DNA of 64,000 bases from Bifidobacterium felsineum (GCF_002802915.1 NZ_PEBJ01000002.1:473174-537173); one strand, 5' to 3'. Shown: positions 42,909 through 52,777, numbered from the stretch's first letter. Notes: generated by a model from the sequence alone, not told the origin. Made by a program: numbers and translations.

Positions 42909-45596
42909 TCAGGCTTCGGCCAAAGCGACTACAGGAGGTACGCTGACCGCTCGTCGGGCGGGCGCGATACTGGCAATCAAAGCGGCCAAAGCAGCAACAC
43001 CAAGCATCAGACCATTACCAGCCCAATCGAATGGGAACGCCACGTTGCCGTACAAGCTGAACACCATGTAGGATCCCAGCCATCCGAACACCGTGCCGAG
43101 CAATACGCCGACCACACCGGAAACCAATGAAAGCAGCAGGGCTTCCACAGCCAGCGAGCGCCGCAGCTGACCTCGGGTCATACCGATGGCACGCAATGTG
43201 GCGGATTCTCGCGTGCGCTCAATCACTGACAGCGAGAGCGTGTTCGCCACACCGACAAACGCGATCAGCACTGCCACGGCAATAAGACCGACAAGCAAAG
43301 CCATCATGCCGTTAATCATGGTTTCCCACATCGATCGCTCGGCAATCGGCCCGGAAACCATGACTCCGGTACTTGCCGAGAAGACCTGTTGTACGTTGGT
43401 CAACACATCATTCAATGTGACTCCGGCTGCACCAGTATCAACACGCATGAGCAGCATGTGGCCGGTTGAAGCAAGATCGCCATCCGCAAAATACCTGCTG
43501 TTCACGAACACCACGGCATCGTAATCCGCAGAGACTCGGCGGTAGTCCGCTTGTTCTGGGATTAGTGTCAGCGATCTGCCCGTCGTATTGGCAGTTCCGT
43601 CATTGGCAGTACCGTTCTCCGCTGGTTTCAATGTGATGCCGGAACTATTGAAATGCAATGTCTTGCCACTGGTTGCATCGTGTTGTGGCAGCAACACGTG
43701 GCTGTTATCCATGGATACACCATCGATATTCGCTTTCATCACCTTACGCAAGTCTGCGGCATCGTCAACGCCGGCAACGAGTACGGTCAGTCCCTTCCCG
43801 TCATCAGTCGTGGTGGTCATCACCGTGGTGGGCATGTAGGCCGAGGCAGCGATGCCCTTGATTTCCGCCGCCTTGGTCGCTTGCTCGTCGGTCATATCAG
43901 CACCAGTGGCAATCATATCCACGCTGTAGCGAGCGGCAAGGGCCTCTCCCATCGTTTGCTTGGCACTGGCTGCACCGGTTGCGATAGTGGCCACCAACGT
44001 CACGCCAATAAGCAATGCGGCTCCTGTTGCAGCCACACGGCGCGGATTCTTCTGAATATTGGCATTCGCCACTGTGGCGCTAGGACCGGCAAGTGCTACC
44101 AGTGAGCCCACACCTCGCATGAGCAGAGGCAACCAGAATGTAGCTGAGAGAACAAGACCGAGGAACACCATCGCACAGCTGCCGATGGACATCAGCAGCA
44201 CCATGGAATAGCGGTCTTTGACCAAGGAAGCATGACCGGTTATGGACGCATGCATCTGCCATACGGAGAATCCTGCAAGCGCTGCACCACCGAAGCATAG
44301 TATTGCGGCGACAATGCCCCGCATCACCCCGGCACGACGAGTATCGGCCAATTCGATTGGACGCAATGCCTCCAACGGGGTGACTGCGGTAGCGCTACGG
44401 GCGGAGCTGAGGGAAGCCAGCGCGGTCATGATGACGCCGAATGCCATTGGTACTACGAACACCTGCCAGCTCAATACCAGTCGAGCATCCATGCCGGTGG
44501 AGGCCATGATACCGGAAGCGCACAGAGCGGCCATGAGTCCAATGCCGAGCACCACACCAAGCGCGGAAGCGAACAGTCCCAGCACTGCGGCTTCGATAAT
44601 CACCGATGCATACAACTGCTGTTTCATGGCACCAATCGTGCGCAGCAGCGCCAGGGTACGTCGACGTTGTGCGACAAGTACCTGGAACGTGTTGGCAATC
44701 ACCAATGCAGCCACCAGCATGGCCAGCACGCCGAAGCTCAGAAGGAAGATAGTGGTGATGCTGGTGCCGCTATCGGTCGTGAGCGCATTCAACGATTTCT
44801 GATTTGCGGTGGCCCGATCCATCACAGTGTGATATTTCGGCATCAGGGCATTGATTTGCTTCACGGTAGTCTGCGTATTGCTGCCAGCATCGTCGAGATC
44901 AAGATACAGGCCATAGGCCGGTACATCGTTGAAATCCTCAACACCATTCATGGCAGCCGCGATATTGTCGGATAGCACCGAAGCGCCACCATAGTAGGGA
45001 TAAGCCTTATTGGGGTCGTCGGTCAGACCGACTACATGGACGGAGAGTCCGCCATCTTGGCCGGATTCGGAAGTCGCCTGAGCGGCAGCGGAATTCACCG
45101 TTACCTTGTCTCCAATGGTGATGCCGAGTTGTTTGGCCATGGATTGCGGCACAGCGATCTCATTGTTGTCAATCGGCTGATTGCCCTTGGCAATGCTCAC
45201 AGGAAGCAGTTTGGTGTCTCGGGCGGTGCCGACCGCGATACCAGTGACGTGCTTATCGTCTTTGGACACTGTCAATCCGCTGACCGTCACATCAGCACGA
45301 GCATCGTTCACTCCCTCGGTGGCGCGTATCCGATCAAGATGGAAATCGGAGACCTTGGTGTTGTAAGCGTCCTGCTCCTCCTTGGTCGAGGCGTGTTTAA
45401 GCGCATCTGCATCGATGGACACGACGTAATTCGCATCCCCGTACATGGCGGTCTGCTGGCGGACCAGCGAATCGTTCATTGTGTTCGAGAACAGGAAGGT
45501 GGAGGCGATGAATGCGGTTCCGATCAGGATGGCGATTCCTGCCGGAATCAGCATTTTCGCGCTTTTCTTCATCAATTTGAGTGTGATGGAAAACAT
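42909..45596 (-). CDS. FtsX/MacB-like ABC transporter permease
   Basis: The 895-residue protein has an N-terminal helix (LIPAGIAILIGTAFIASTFLF), a large extracellular domain, a central four-helix FtsX block, a second extracellular domain (around residues 520-750) and a C-terminal FtsX block including VGVANTLSLSVIERTRESAT, LRAIGMTRGQLRRSLAVEAL and SIAPARRAVSVPPVVALAEA. This two-FtsX-domain design is typical of actinobacterial exporters for antimicrobial peptides or lipoproteins. It follows its ATPase gene by 23 bases. The neighbouring two-component system is the likely regulator. Confidence 0.9.
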   Translation of the reverse strand: MFSITLKLMKKSAKMLIPAGIAILIGTAFIASTFLFSNTMNDSLVRQQTAMYGDANYVVSIDADALKHASTKEEQDAYNTKVSDFHLDRIRATEGVNDARADVTVSGLTVSKDDKHVTGIAVGTARDTKLLPVSIAKGNQPIDNNEIAVPQSMAKQLGITIGDKVTVNSAAAQATSESGQDGGLSVHVVGLTDDPNKAYPYYGGASVLSDNIAAAMNGVEDFNDVPAYGLYLDLDDAGSNTQTTVKQINALMPKYHTVMDRATANQKSLNALTTDSGTSITTIFLLSFGVLAMLVAALVIANTFQVLVAQRRRTLALLRTIGAMKQQLYASVIIEAAVLGLFASALGVVLGIGLMAALCASGIMASTGMDARLVLSWQVFVVPMAFGVIMTALASLSSARSATAVTPLEALRPIELADTRRAGVMRGIVAAILCFGGAALAGFSVWQMHASITGHASLVKDRYSMVLLMSIGSCAMVFLGLVLSATFWLPLLMRGVGSLVALAGPSATVANANIQKNPRRVAATGAALLIGVTLVATIATGAASAKQTMGEALAARYSVDMIATGADMTDEQATKAAEIKGIAASAYMPTTVMTTTTDDGKGLTVLVAGVDDAADLRKVMKANIDGVSMDNSHVLLPQHDATSGKTLHFNSSGITLKPAENGTANDGTANTTGRSLTLIPEQADYRRVSADYDAVVFVNSRYFADGDLASTGHMLLMRVDTGAAGVTLNDVLTNVQQVFSASTGVMVSGPIAERSMWETMINGMMALLVGLIAVAVLIAFVGVANTLSLSVIERTRESATLRAIGMTRGQLRRSLAVEALLLSLVSGVVGVLLGTVFGWLGSYMVFSLYGNVAFPFDWAGNGLMLGVAALAALIASIAPARRAVSVPPVVALAEA

Positions 45597-45619
45597 AAGA
45601 CTTCACTCCCTTTGCTTGG

Positions 45620-46411
45620 CTAGCGTGCGTGACGTGCGGGCACTGCGCCCTGTGCGGCACGCTCGCGTTCGGCCATCAGCAATGCGTTCATGCCTTCGGC
45701 GGTGGGGTGCTGTTCATCGGCTACGATCTGACCGTCCGCGAAAACGATGGCTCGATCGGCGTAGGAGGCTGCCACCGCATCGTGAGTGACCATGACGATG
45801 GTCTGACCAAGCTCATCGACCGAACGTTTGAGGAAGGTCAATACCTCGGCGCTGGAAACGGAGTCGAGATTGCCGGTAGGTTCGTCGGCAAAGACAAGCT
45901 TCGGCTTGGCGATCAATGCTCGGGCGATGGCCACACGCTGCTGCTGACCACCGGAAAGCTCATTCGGCCGGTGGTCAAGACGTTTTTGGAGGCCCAAAGT
46001 CTCAACCAACAGTTTGAACCAGTCACGATCCGGTTTGGCTCCGGCCAGAGTCAATGGCATCAGAATGTTCTGTTCGGCGCTGAACATGGGCAGCAGGTTA
46101 AAGCTTTGGAAGATGAAACCGATTTTGTTGCGACGCAATAGGGTGAGCTGCTTATCGTTCATCTTCGTCAAATCGGAACGGCCGAAGAGAATGCGTCCAC
46201 TGGTTGCCGAGTCAAGGCCAGCCAGCGTATGCATCAACGTGGATTTGCCGGAGCCGGAGGGACCCATGATAGCGGTGAATTTGCCGCGTTCGAAGCTGAC
46301 GTTGACACCACGCAATGCGTGCACCGCGTTGGCCCCGGTGCCGTAATCCTTGACCAGATCGATGGCTTGAATAGCCGGCGACGGCGGTACCGGCGGATTG
46401 TTGAAGGTCAT
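45620..46411 (-). CDS. ABC transporter ATP-binding protein (LolD/MacB type)
   Basis: The 263-residue ATPase has Walker A AIMGPSGSGKSTLMHTLAGL, Q-loop FIFQSFNLLPMFSAEQN, signature ELSGGQQQRVAIARALI and Walker B LVFADEPTGNLDS followed by VMVTHDAVAA. The start at 46411 follows AGGAAGAGGAATC. It energises the permease encoded 23 bases downstream. The LPMFSAEQNILMPLTLAG segment is typical of the MacB/LolD subfamily. Confidence 0.94.
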   Translation of the reverse strand: MTFNNPPVPPSPAIQAIDLVKDYGTGANAVHALRGVNVSFERGKFTAIMGPSGSGKSTLMHTLAGLDSATSGRILFGRSDLTKMNDKQLTLLRRNKIGFIFQSFNLLPMFSAEQNILMPLTLAGAKPDRDWFKLLVETLGLQKRLDHRPNELSGGQQQRVAIARALIAKPKLVFADEPTGNLDSVSSAEVLTFLKRSVDELGQTIVMVTHDAVAASYADRAIVFADGQIVADEQHPTAEGMNALLMAERERAAQGAVPARHAR

Positions 46412-46712
46412 GATTCCTCTTCCTGTAAGATTCCGAGCCCATTGCTCGGATGATGGTTTCAACTTACGGAAGATTGCCGGCTCGCTCCATCGTGCGCCGG
46501 GCTGTCATTCTTGAGGATGATGCGCGCACTCTTTCCCGCACTTTCCCGTCCTCTTGAAAAATATGTAGGGATCCAAATGCAGCAAATGCACATGAATACG
46601 CCAGAAACGGTTCAAATACAGCAGTTTTCATCCATGTGCGATTGTGTGAAATAGTTCGTTATTCCCACACAGTTTTCTTTGCTGGTGATTCTGTGCGGGA
46701 ATCGGGTATGCG
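46412..46712. other. Intergenic promoter region of the ATPase-permease operon
   Basis: About 300 bases with no gene. They lie between the metY terminator and the ABC ATPase start and must hold the promoter and any response-regulator site of the ABC operon. I could not identify a clear palindrome or promoter boxes. Confidence 0.4.
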
Positions 46713-46747
46713 AAAAGCCCGCACTGCATGACTCAGTGCGGGCTTTC
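46713..46747 (-). terminator. Intrinsic terminator downstream of metY
   Basis: AAAGCCCGCACTG/CAGTGCGGGCTTT forms a 13-bp stem with a seven-base loop. On the minus strand it is followed by TTTTCG. It lies about 95 bases after the metY stop. Confidence 0.85.
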
Positions 46748-46840
46748 AACCTTGAGCAAGGCCCCAATCTTTCAGCCACTCGCGATGCTCCCCTTATGCA
46801 TCACGCCCCCTTCGGCTGAAACGAGCCTTCCCTGCTCGGG

Positions 46841-48154
46841 CTACTTGGCCAGGCCGGAAGCGCGAACGGCTTCGAAGCCACCCTTGAGATCGTCGAGAAT
46901 GTCCTCGATGTTCTCGGTGCCGATGGACAGGCGGATGGTGCCCTGGTGGATGCCCTGGTCCTCCAGCTCTTCCAGGGTCTCCTGGGAGTGGGTGGTGGAT
47001 GCCGGGTGGATGACCAGAGACTTTACGTCAGCCACATTGGCGAGCAGGGAGAACAGGTGCAGGTTGTCGATGAAGACGCGAGCTGCGTCCTTGCCTCCCT
47101 TGATGTCGAAGGTGAAGATGGAGCCGGCTCCGTTCGGGAAGTACTTCTCGTAGAGGGCGTGGTCGCGGCGGCCTTCGATGGACGGGTGGGAGACGGACTC
47201 GACTTCCGGCACGGTCTGCAGGTATTCGACGACCTTCAGTGCGTTCTGGACGTGACGCTCAACGCGCAGGGACAGGGTTTCGGTGCCCTGCAGCAGCAGG
47301 AAGGCTGCGAACGGGGACAGGGTGGCGCCGGTGTCGCGCAGCAGGATGGCGCGGATGCGGGTCACGAATGCGGTGCCGCCCAGAGCCTCGTAGAAGTTCA
47401 GGCCGTGGTAGGACGGATCCGGCTCGGTCAGGGTCGGGAACTTGCCCGGCACCTCAGCCCAGTTGAACTTGCCGCCTTCAACGACGACGCCACCGAGCGT
47501 GGTGCCGTGGCCACCGATGAACTTGGTTGCGGATTCGACCACGACGTCGGCACCATGCTCCAGCGGACGGAACAGGTACGGAGTGGCGAAGGTGTTGTCG
47601 ACGATCACCGGCAGATGATGCTTATGGGCAATCTCGGAGATGGCTTCGAAGTCCGGCAGATCGGCGTTCGGGTTGCCGAAGGTCTCGAAGTAGACGAGCT
47701 TGGTGTTCTCCTGGATGGCGTCCTCGAAGTTCTGCGGGACCTCAGGGTCGACGAAGGTGGTGGTGATGCCATCGCGCGGCAGGGTGTGCTTGAGCAGGTT
47801 AAAGGTGCCGCCATAGATGTTCTTGGAGGAGACGATGTGGTCACCGGACTGGGTGATGTTGCGCACGGCGTATTCGACGGCGGCTGCACCAGAGGCGACG
47901 GCGATGCCTGCGGTACCACCTTCGAGGGCGGCGATACGGTCTTCGAAGACGCCCTGGGTGGAGTTGGTCAGACGGCCGTAGATATTGCCCGGGTCAGCGA
48001 GACCGAAGCGCGCCTCAGCGTGATCGAAGTTGTGGAAGACGTAGGAGGTGGTGGCGTAGATCGGCACTGCGCGGGAGTCGGTGGCCGGGTCGGCCTGCTC
48101 CTGGCCCACGTGCAGCTGAAGGGTTTCAAAACGGTACTTCTTGTTCTCGGCCAT
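46841..48154 (-). CDS. metY: O-acetylhomoserine aminocarboxypropyltransferase (sulfhydrylase)
   Basis: The 437-residue PLP enzyme begins [20 protein letters not shown] and continues [20 protein letters not shown], a MetY/Cys-Met family opening. The PLP lysine lies in [20 protein letters not shown] and substrate-binding residues in [20 protein letters not shown]. The length is that of MetY, longer than cystathionine gamma-synthase (about 380-400). It makes homocysteine directly from O-acetylhomoserine and sulfide. The start follows AAGGAGCACACCA. It is transcribed alone, ending in a strong terminator. Confidence 0.94.
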   Translation of the reverse strand: MAENKKYRFETLQLHVGQEQADPATDSRAVPIYATTSYVFHNFDHAEARFGLADPGNIYGRLTNSTQGVFEDRIAALEGGTAGIAVASGAAAVEYAVRNITQSGDHIVSSKNIYGGTFNLLKHTLPRDGITTTFVDPEVPQNFEDAIQENTKLVYFETFGNPNADLPDFEAISEIAHKHHLPVIVDNTFATPYLFRPLEHGADVVVESATKFIGGHGTTLGGVVVEGGKFNWAEVPGKFPTLTEPDPSYHGLNFYEALGGTAFVTRIRAILLRDTGATLSPFAAFLLLQGTETLSLRVERHVQNALKVVEYLQTVPEVESVSHPSIEGRRDHALYEKYFPNGAGSIFTFDIKGGKDAARVFIDNLHLFSLLANVADVKSLVIHPASTTHSQETLEELEDQGIHQGTIRLSIGTENIEDILDDLKGGFEAVRASGLAK

Positions 48155-48580
48155 TGGTGTGCTCCTTGCTGGTTGTGCTGGTCGCGAGGTTCTTTTCCTT
48201 GCCACCCGCCTGCCGTGTTCGGCGGTTGGCGAGGTGTTGGTTATGAAAGTACGCGCGGCAAGCGGCGCGGCGCAAGCTGAGCGTTATCACGGTTGCCTAT
48301 AGACCCTTATAACCCGTTGGAATCATTGGGATAGCGAGCTCTTCAAGCGTCATTTTTTCTTACCGAAAATCTCACGACACGCCGAATGCGAGAGACGGTC
48401 GGCGAACATGCCCGGCAGCATGGAAACATCAACTTGCTACAGCGCTACATATGTGGCCACAGCACATATGCGCACGTTTCCCGTCGCGCAATACGAGCGC
48501 TGCAGGCACTTCGATGCGTTCATTGGACTACGCTTCGTGAGTGGTTCCTGCCCGTTTCGATACCGACCGAAAGAGATTCC
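48155..48580. other. Divergent intergenic region between metY and pdxY
   Basis: This 426-base space holds the two divergent promoters. The frame of pdxY stays open back to 48386 without a convincing earlier start. I see no riboswitch, tRNA or clear operator. An A/T-rich patch at 48349-48370 is a plausible promoter location. Confidence 0.4.
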
Positions 48581-49492
48581 ATGACTGACGTGACCCTATA
48601 TGACCGCGACCCGCATTACATTCCTCGTGTGGCTGCCGTGCATGACATGTGCGGTTACGGCAAATGCTCATTGACCGCGGCGATCCCGATTCTTTCGGCG
48701 GCGGGCTGCGATGTGTGCCCGGTACCGACTGCATTGTTCTCGGCACATACCAAATACAAGGTGTTCACGTTCCACGACACCACCGATATTCTGAACGATT
48801 ATTTGAACGCTTGGCAAGCCGAAGACGTGGAACTTGACGGCATCTATTCCGGTTTCCTCGGCTCCCCTGAACAGGTTGCGATTATCGAGCGGCTTTACCG
48901 CGAGTATCCAAACGCTCTTCGATTGGTCGATCCGGTGATGGGCGATGGCGGCAGCATGTACACCACGTATACCCCGGAGCTGTGTGAGGCGATGGGCGCT
49001 TTGGCGCTCGGCGCGGATGTGTTGATGCCGAATCTCACCGAGGCCGCGATTTTGACCAAGACCGATTATCCGGGCCATGATTTGGATAATGACGCTGTGA
49101 ACCGGTTGCTTGAGGCGCTGCTGGGACTCGGTGCGAAGAACGTGGTGTTGAAGGGCATTGACCGTGGTGATGGGCGCATCATCAATTACGTGGCGAGCGC
49201 GGCGACCGGTGTGGAGCAGAAAATCGAACTCGCTCACGAGAAGCTTCCATACATGATTCACGGCACCGGCGATGCGTTTGCCTCCGCCTTGTGCGGTGCG
49301 GCGCTGGCTGGTCGAGGTCTTGCCGAATCGGCGCGCATCGCCGGCGAGTTTGTGCGGCATGCGATGGCGAACACCCGCAATCAACCGCATTTCGAAGATC
49401 GCGGTTTGAGCTTCGAACTTAACTTGGGCGAACTGACTGCGCTACCGTCCAAGGCTCCCTCTGATGAGGGAGCTGTCAGCTTTGCTGACTGA
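48581..49492 (+). CDS. pdxY: Pyridoxamine/pyridoxal kinase
   Basis: The 303-residue ribokinase-fold enzyme shows VAAVHDMCGYGKCSLTAAIP (substrate-binding start), YSGFLGSPEQV, LRLVDPVMGDGGSMYTTYTP and the catalytic region KLPYMIHGTGDAFASALCGA with the GTGD-like motif. It phosphorylates pyridoxal or pyridoxamine to give PLP precursors. The start at 48581 follows GAAAGAGATTCC. The last 12 or so residues (PSDEGAVSFAD) are translated from a copy of the dispersed palindrome, so the native C terminus has been replaced or extended. Confidence 0.92.
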   Translation: MTDVTLYDRDPHYIPRVAAVHDMCGYGKCSLTAAIPILSAAGCDVCPVPTALFSAHTKYKVFTFHDTTDILNDYLNAWQAEDVELDGIYSGFLGSPEQVAIIERLYREYPNALRLVDPVMGDGGSMYTTYTPELCEAMGALALGADVLMPNLTEAAILTKTDYPGHDLDNDAVNRLLEALLGLGAKNVVLKGIDRGDGRIINYVASAATGVEQKIELAHEKLPYMIHGTGDAFASALCGAALAGRGLAESARIAGEFVRHAMANTRNQPHFEDRGLSFELNLGELTALPSKAPSDEGAVSFAD

Positions 49493-49498
49493 GGGAGA
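49453..49498. repeat. Dispersed double-hairpin palindrome (copy 5, inside pdxY end)
   Basis: GGCTCCCTC TGAT GAGGGAGC, then TCAGC TTT GCTGA and CTGAGGGAGAGA is the inverted form of the copy at 6117. It overlaps the last codons of pdxY and supplies its stop codon. Confidence 0.75.
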
Positions 49499-49541
49499 GA
49501 AGTGTAGAAAGCATAAACAGCCGCCATATGGATCTCTCCCT

Positions 49542-49686
49542 CAGTCTCGCTATCGCGAGACAGCTCGTTCTGCAATTATTGACGGGCTACTGCCCGCGAT
49601 ATTGTTGGCTCACTCTCGTTCGTACCTCGCTTACAAACAGTCCACTGGACTGTTTGCTTCACAGCTCGGCCCATCAGAGGGAGCCA
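49542..49686. repeat. Dispersed double-hairpin palindrome (copy 6) split by a 90-100 base insert
   Basis: CTCTCCCTCAGTCTCGC TAT CGCGAGACAGCTC at the left and ATCAGAGGGAGCC at the right are the two ends of the standard element. About 95 bases separate them, carrying further small hairpins (CGGGCTACTGCCCG; AAACAGTCC ACT GGACTGTTT). It lies between pdxY and the permease gene. Confidence 0.6.
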
Positions 49687-49693
49687 GAGATAA

Positions 49694-50857
49694 TTACCTG
49701 TTCTTGAAGTATTTGAGCAGGTGACTTTCTCGTGTGAGAGACACGCCTAAGAACGCGCCCAAAAGCACGCCGAGCACTGCCGCGATGGGTACTCGCAGCA
49801 AGGTGTCGGTCAGAGCGGCAGCCTCAGCAGTATTGTCATCCAACCATACCCATGCAAGCAATGGGCTGGCCAGTAATATGCCGGCAATGCTCCACGTAAT
49901 CGTTTCCAGCATGATCTGCGTGAGCAACACGGTTTTCGGCACGCCGCAATGCAGAGCAGAAGCCATCTCCAGTTTGCGCGTACGTGTTGCGATGAAGCCC
50001 AATGCCAATGCAGCAGCGAGTGCAATCCAAGGCACATAAGCGGTCAGTCTTGATACAAACAAGACAGTGCTATCCAGCTCACTGCCTTTGGCGGTGTTGA
50101 GCTTGTAGATCTGCGGCCGCTCAGCTGCGGTTGCGTTTGCAGTACCATCGCTGGCCAATCGCAGCAATGATTCGAGGTTCTTGGTTTGCGGCCATGCGCG
50201 CACCCAGCATTGGCTGAAGGTCGCGCTGGAGTCGGCAGGAATCGGAGTCAGTGCCGCATAGGAGAAGCCGGATTTTCTGCCATCATCCGGCCAGTCGAAT
50301 ACGTCGACGACATCAAGGCTTCGCCCATCCTTCAACGCCAATGACTGCCCGGATTGAGCCTGAAACGGTTTTGCGGCTTCGCTGGACAGCAGCACACCTT
50401 CCCGGTTCTGAGATACGCTCCCGGATTCGTGAGGTGTTCCATTCTTCCACTGTGTTCCGGTGGTACTGAGCATGAATACCTCAGTGGCCCCCGGTGTGAT
50501 TTCATACAACGGCACACTGGTGGATGGCAACGCTGCGAACACCAGCTTGTTCTCGGATTGGCGTACCGCTCCGGCCGCTTCGACTCCATCCAATGAGGTG
50601 AGACGGTCGCAGGCCGCGCCATCGATATGGTTGGGATATTCCAATATCCAGGTTGAGCCGCCCGATGCCACGTATTCATCAGTTTGCTTCTGTATTCCGG
50701 AGATGGTAAGCCAATCGGCACCAGCGAGCAACACAATCAGGCATGCAAGTCCTACGGCGAGCGCGCACGCGTGACTGGTGCCGGTGATGAGGTCACGCCA
50801 TGCCTCCCCCAGCATGCCGGCAAGACGCATGCGAGGCCGGTGGCTGGTTTCATTCAT
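49694..50857 (-). CDS. FtsX-like ABC transporter permease
   Basis: The 387-residue protein has an N-terminal membrane segment (ACALAVGLACLIVLLAGADW), an extracellular domain of about 200 residues and three C-terminal membrane helices (YVPWIALAAALALGFIATRT and following). This is the single FtsX/MacB-type half permease. The start at 50857 overlaps the ATPase gene end by 8 bases. With the ATPase and membrane fusion protein it should form a tripartite-like exporter. Substrate unknown. Confidence 0.83.
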   Translation of the reverse strand: MNETSHRPRMRLAGMLGEAWRDLITGTSHACALAVGLACLIVLLAGADWLTISGIQKQTDEYVASGGSTWILEYPNHIDGAACDRLTSLDGVEAAGAVRQSENKLVFAALPSTSVPLYEITPGATEVFMLSTTGTQWKNGTPHESGSVSQNREGVLLSSEAAKPFQAQSGQSLALKDGRSLDVVDVFDWPDDGRKSGFSYAALTPIPADSSATFSQCWVRAWPQTKNLESLLRLASDGTANATAAERPQIYKLNTAKGSELDSTVLFVSRLTAYVPWIALAAALALGFIATRTRKLEMASALHCGVPKTVLLTQIMLETITWSIAGILLASPLLAWVWLDDNTAEAAALTDTLLRVPIAAVLGVLLGAFLGVSLTRESHLLKYFKNR

Positions 50858-51551
50858 GATGCTCACTTCCTTGTGCAATTGGCTCAGCATGCGCGGAATC
50901 TGCGACAGTCTGGGCCACTTGTGAGGGATGGTCGCTCTGCCAATCACGCAAATCAATCAAATCAGTGCAGGCATCACGGGTGCGAGGATCATGGGTGGCT
51001 ACCACCACGATGGCTCCACTCATCGAAAGATTGTGCAGATGTTCGTTGACCGTGGCGGCGGTGTTGAGGTCCAATTGTGCGGTCGGCTCATCGACCAGTA
51101 AAAGCCCAGCATATGAGGCCACTCCTCGGGCCAGCATCAGACGCTGGGCTTCACCGCCGGAAAGGTCGCGGAATGGTTTGCGCGCCAAAGCCGCCAAACC
51201 GAACGCTTCGAGTAGTTCCATCGCATGGGTTTCGGCGTCTCGCCGTCGCTCTCCCCGCGCGATAAATGGCAAGGCCACATGGTCGATGGCCGAACGTCTT
51301 GCCACGCCATGAGGGTTCTGCAGCACCCAGCACACGCGCCCGCAATCGACGCGCTCCACCGAACCGGTGACCGGTGTGACCCATCCGGCGATGATGGACA
51401 GCAATGTGGATTTGCCTGATCCCGATGGTCCGGTCAGCGCATATACGTGCTTGGGCAGCAACGTCATCGTCAAATGCCGGAACAGCATATCTTCACCGGT
51501 CCGGTCGAAACTGTGCCCCACGTCGGTCAATATCACCTTGCGGGCGGCCAT
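50850..51551 (-). CDS. ABC transporter ATP-binding protein
   Basis: The 233-residue ATPase has Walker A ALTGPSGSGKSTLLSIIAGW, Q-loop CWVLQNPHGVARRS, signature RDLSGGEAQRLMLARGVA and Walker B LLLVDEPTAQLDLN with VVVATHDPRT. The chosen start (ATG at 51551) lies one base past the preceding stop; a GTG at 51560 would overlap it. The Q-loop and signature are of the LolD/MacB type, matching the FtsX-like permease that follows. Confidence 0.92.
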   Translation of the reverse strand: MAARKVILTDVGHSFDRTGEDMLFRHLTMTLLPKHVYALTGPSGSGKSTLLSIIAGWVTPVTGSVERVDCGRVCWVLQNPHGVARRSAIDHVALPFIARGERRRDAETHAMELLEAFGLAALARKPFRDLSGGEAQRLMLARGVASYAGLLLVDEPTAQLDLNTAATVNEHLHNLSMSGAIVVVATHDPRTRDACTDLIDLRDWQSDHPSQVAQTVADSAHAEPIAQGSEHHE

Positions 51552-51552
51552 G

Positions 51553-52740
51553 TCACGCACCGCCTTGGGCTGCGCAGTGTTCGTTGGTACGCGGCGTTAC
51601 GTCCACATGGTCGAACGTCTGGTTTTCGCTTACGCTGACCATCGTCTTACCGAGCTGTGATGCGATGATCGACACTTGCACGGGCGTCGCATCAACGCTG
51701 ACGCAACCCGAGCCGGCAGCCGCATCATATACGGCGGAAGGCGGCACGCTGAGCGCGGTCAACGGCTGCTTCAATCTCCAGTCATAGGAGACGCTTAAGG
51801 TGTCTCCGGCGAAAGCACCTGCAGTGCCCCCAGCCAAAGCACCACCGGAGGCCAAAGCACCGCCGGAATCCGAACCAAGCGAAGCCATACGAAATGCCAC
51901 GGAATTATTGATCGCCGTCAGCATTGCCGTATCCGTAAGCTCCTTGGCATCAGCCGGCACATCGAACGTCTGATCGCCTATGGTAATCACGCGCTCCCCC
52001 GCTACAAGATCTGCAGCGGCGGCAGGCAATGTGGCTTTGAGCGGGATTGCGGCCGTGGTGAACAGGTCCTGACCGGCCGTAACTTGCCGGCCTACGGCAA
52101 TGGAGGTTTGTTTGACGGTCACCGAGTCGGCAGGCAACCATACAAACCAACTGGGGTCGATAGTCCAGCCGGTGTCACGGCTCAGCTGTCGTGCACCGAC
52201 GGATTGCGCGAGCGCATTGTATGCGGTGATGGTATCCCAGGTCATCCAATCCGAGTCCGGCGCATTGTAGCCGAGCCTGCGCAGCGCGGCGTTGAGCCCT
52301 GCGGCGTCCGAGCCACGCATACCACTTTTGAGCTCACGGTACAGCGGCACATCGGTATGCAATGCCATGACCGGCGTGGCATCGACATCGAATATCATCT
52401 GCCCGGATGCTATCGGAGAGCCCGCGCCCACGGCAATACCTGTGACGGTACCGGAAGTCGGTGAAGCGACCGTTGAGGATTCTCCCAAACTCACGGTCAA
52501 CGCAACCAATCGCGAGTCGTCGAACTGGGTGGCCGCCACTTTCACCGTGCCGGCTTCAGTACTAGAGACCAGCGAGGGTGGGATTTTAGAGCGGGTCAAG
52601 AGGAACCCTGCGCTCACGCCCATGGCAAGCATTACCAGCGCCAGCAGTATCACAATGGAAATCGCCACGCCATTGCGCGCGGCCCTACGCTCCTTGCGGG
52701 AGGCTGTGGTTCTGACGGACGTTGTATTTCCCCGAGTCAT
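51553..52740 (-). CDS. Membrane fusion (HlyD/MacA-like) protein with peptidoglycan-binding segment
   Basis: The 395-residue protein has one N-terminal membrane anchor (NGVAISIVILLALVMLAMGV), a lipoyl-like half motif (TSGTVTGIAVGAGSPIASGQ), and a peptidoglycan-binding-like stretch (MRGSDAAGLNAALRRLGYNA). Further beta domains and a Gly/Ala-rich linker follow. This matches Gram-positive membrane fusion proteins that accompany FtsX-type exporters. It directly precedes the ATPase and permease genes and follows the lipoprotein gene by 37 bases. Confidence 0.82.
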   Translation of the reverse strand: MTRGNTTSVRTTASRKERRAARNGVAISIVILLALVMLAMGVSAGFLLTRSKIPPSLVSSTEAGTVKVAATQFDDSRLVALTVSLGESSTVASPTSGTVTGIAVGAGSPIASGQMIFDVDATPVMALHTDVPLYRELKSGMRGSDAAGLNAALRRLGYNAPDSDWMTWDTITAYNALAQSVGARQLSRDTGWTIDPSWFVWLPADSVTVKQTSIAVGRQVTAGQDLFTTAAIPLKATLPAAAADLVAGERVITIGDQTFDVPADAKELTDTAMLTAINNSVAFRMASLGSDSGGALASGGALAGGTAGAFAGDTLSVSYDWRLKQPLTALSVPPSAVYDAAAGSGCVSVDATPVQVSIIASQLGKTMVSVSENQTFDHVDVTPRTNEHCAAQGGA

Positions 52741-52777
52741 ATCACTCACTCCCTTCACTTTCTCTTTGATGCCGCCA

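Noticed and set aside
42567..42946. Small open frames on both strands in the inverted repeat region
   Set aside because: Their peptides resemble each other only because the DNA is an inverted repeat; no starts with good ribosome binding sites.
46946..48280. 444-codon plus-strand open frame opposite metY
   Set aside because: Shadow of a clear PLP enzyme gene; composition is not protein-like.
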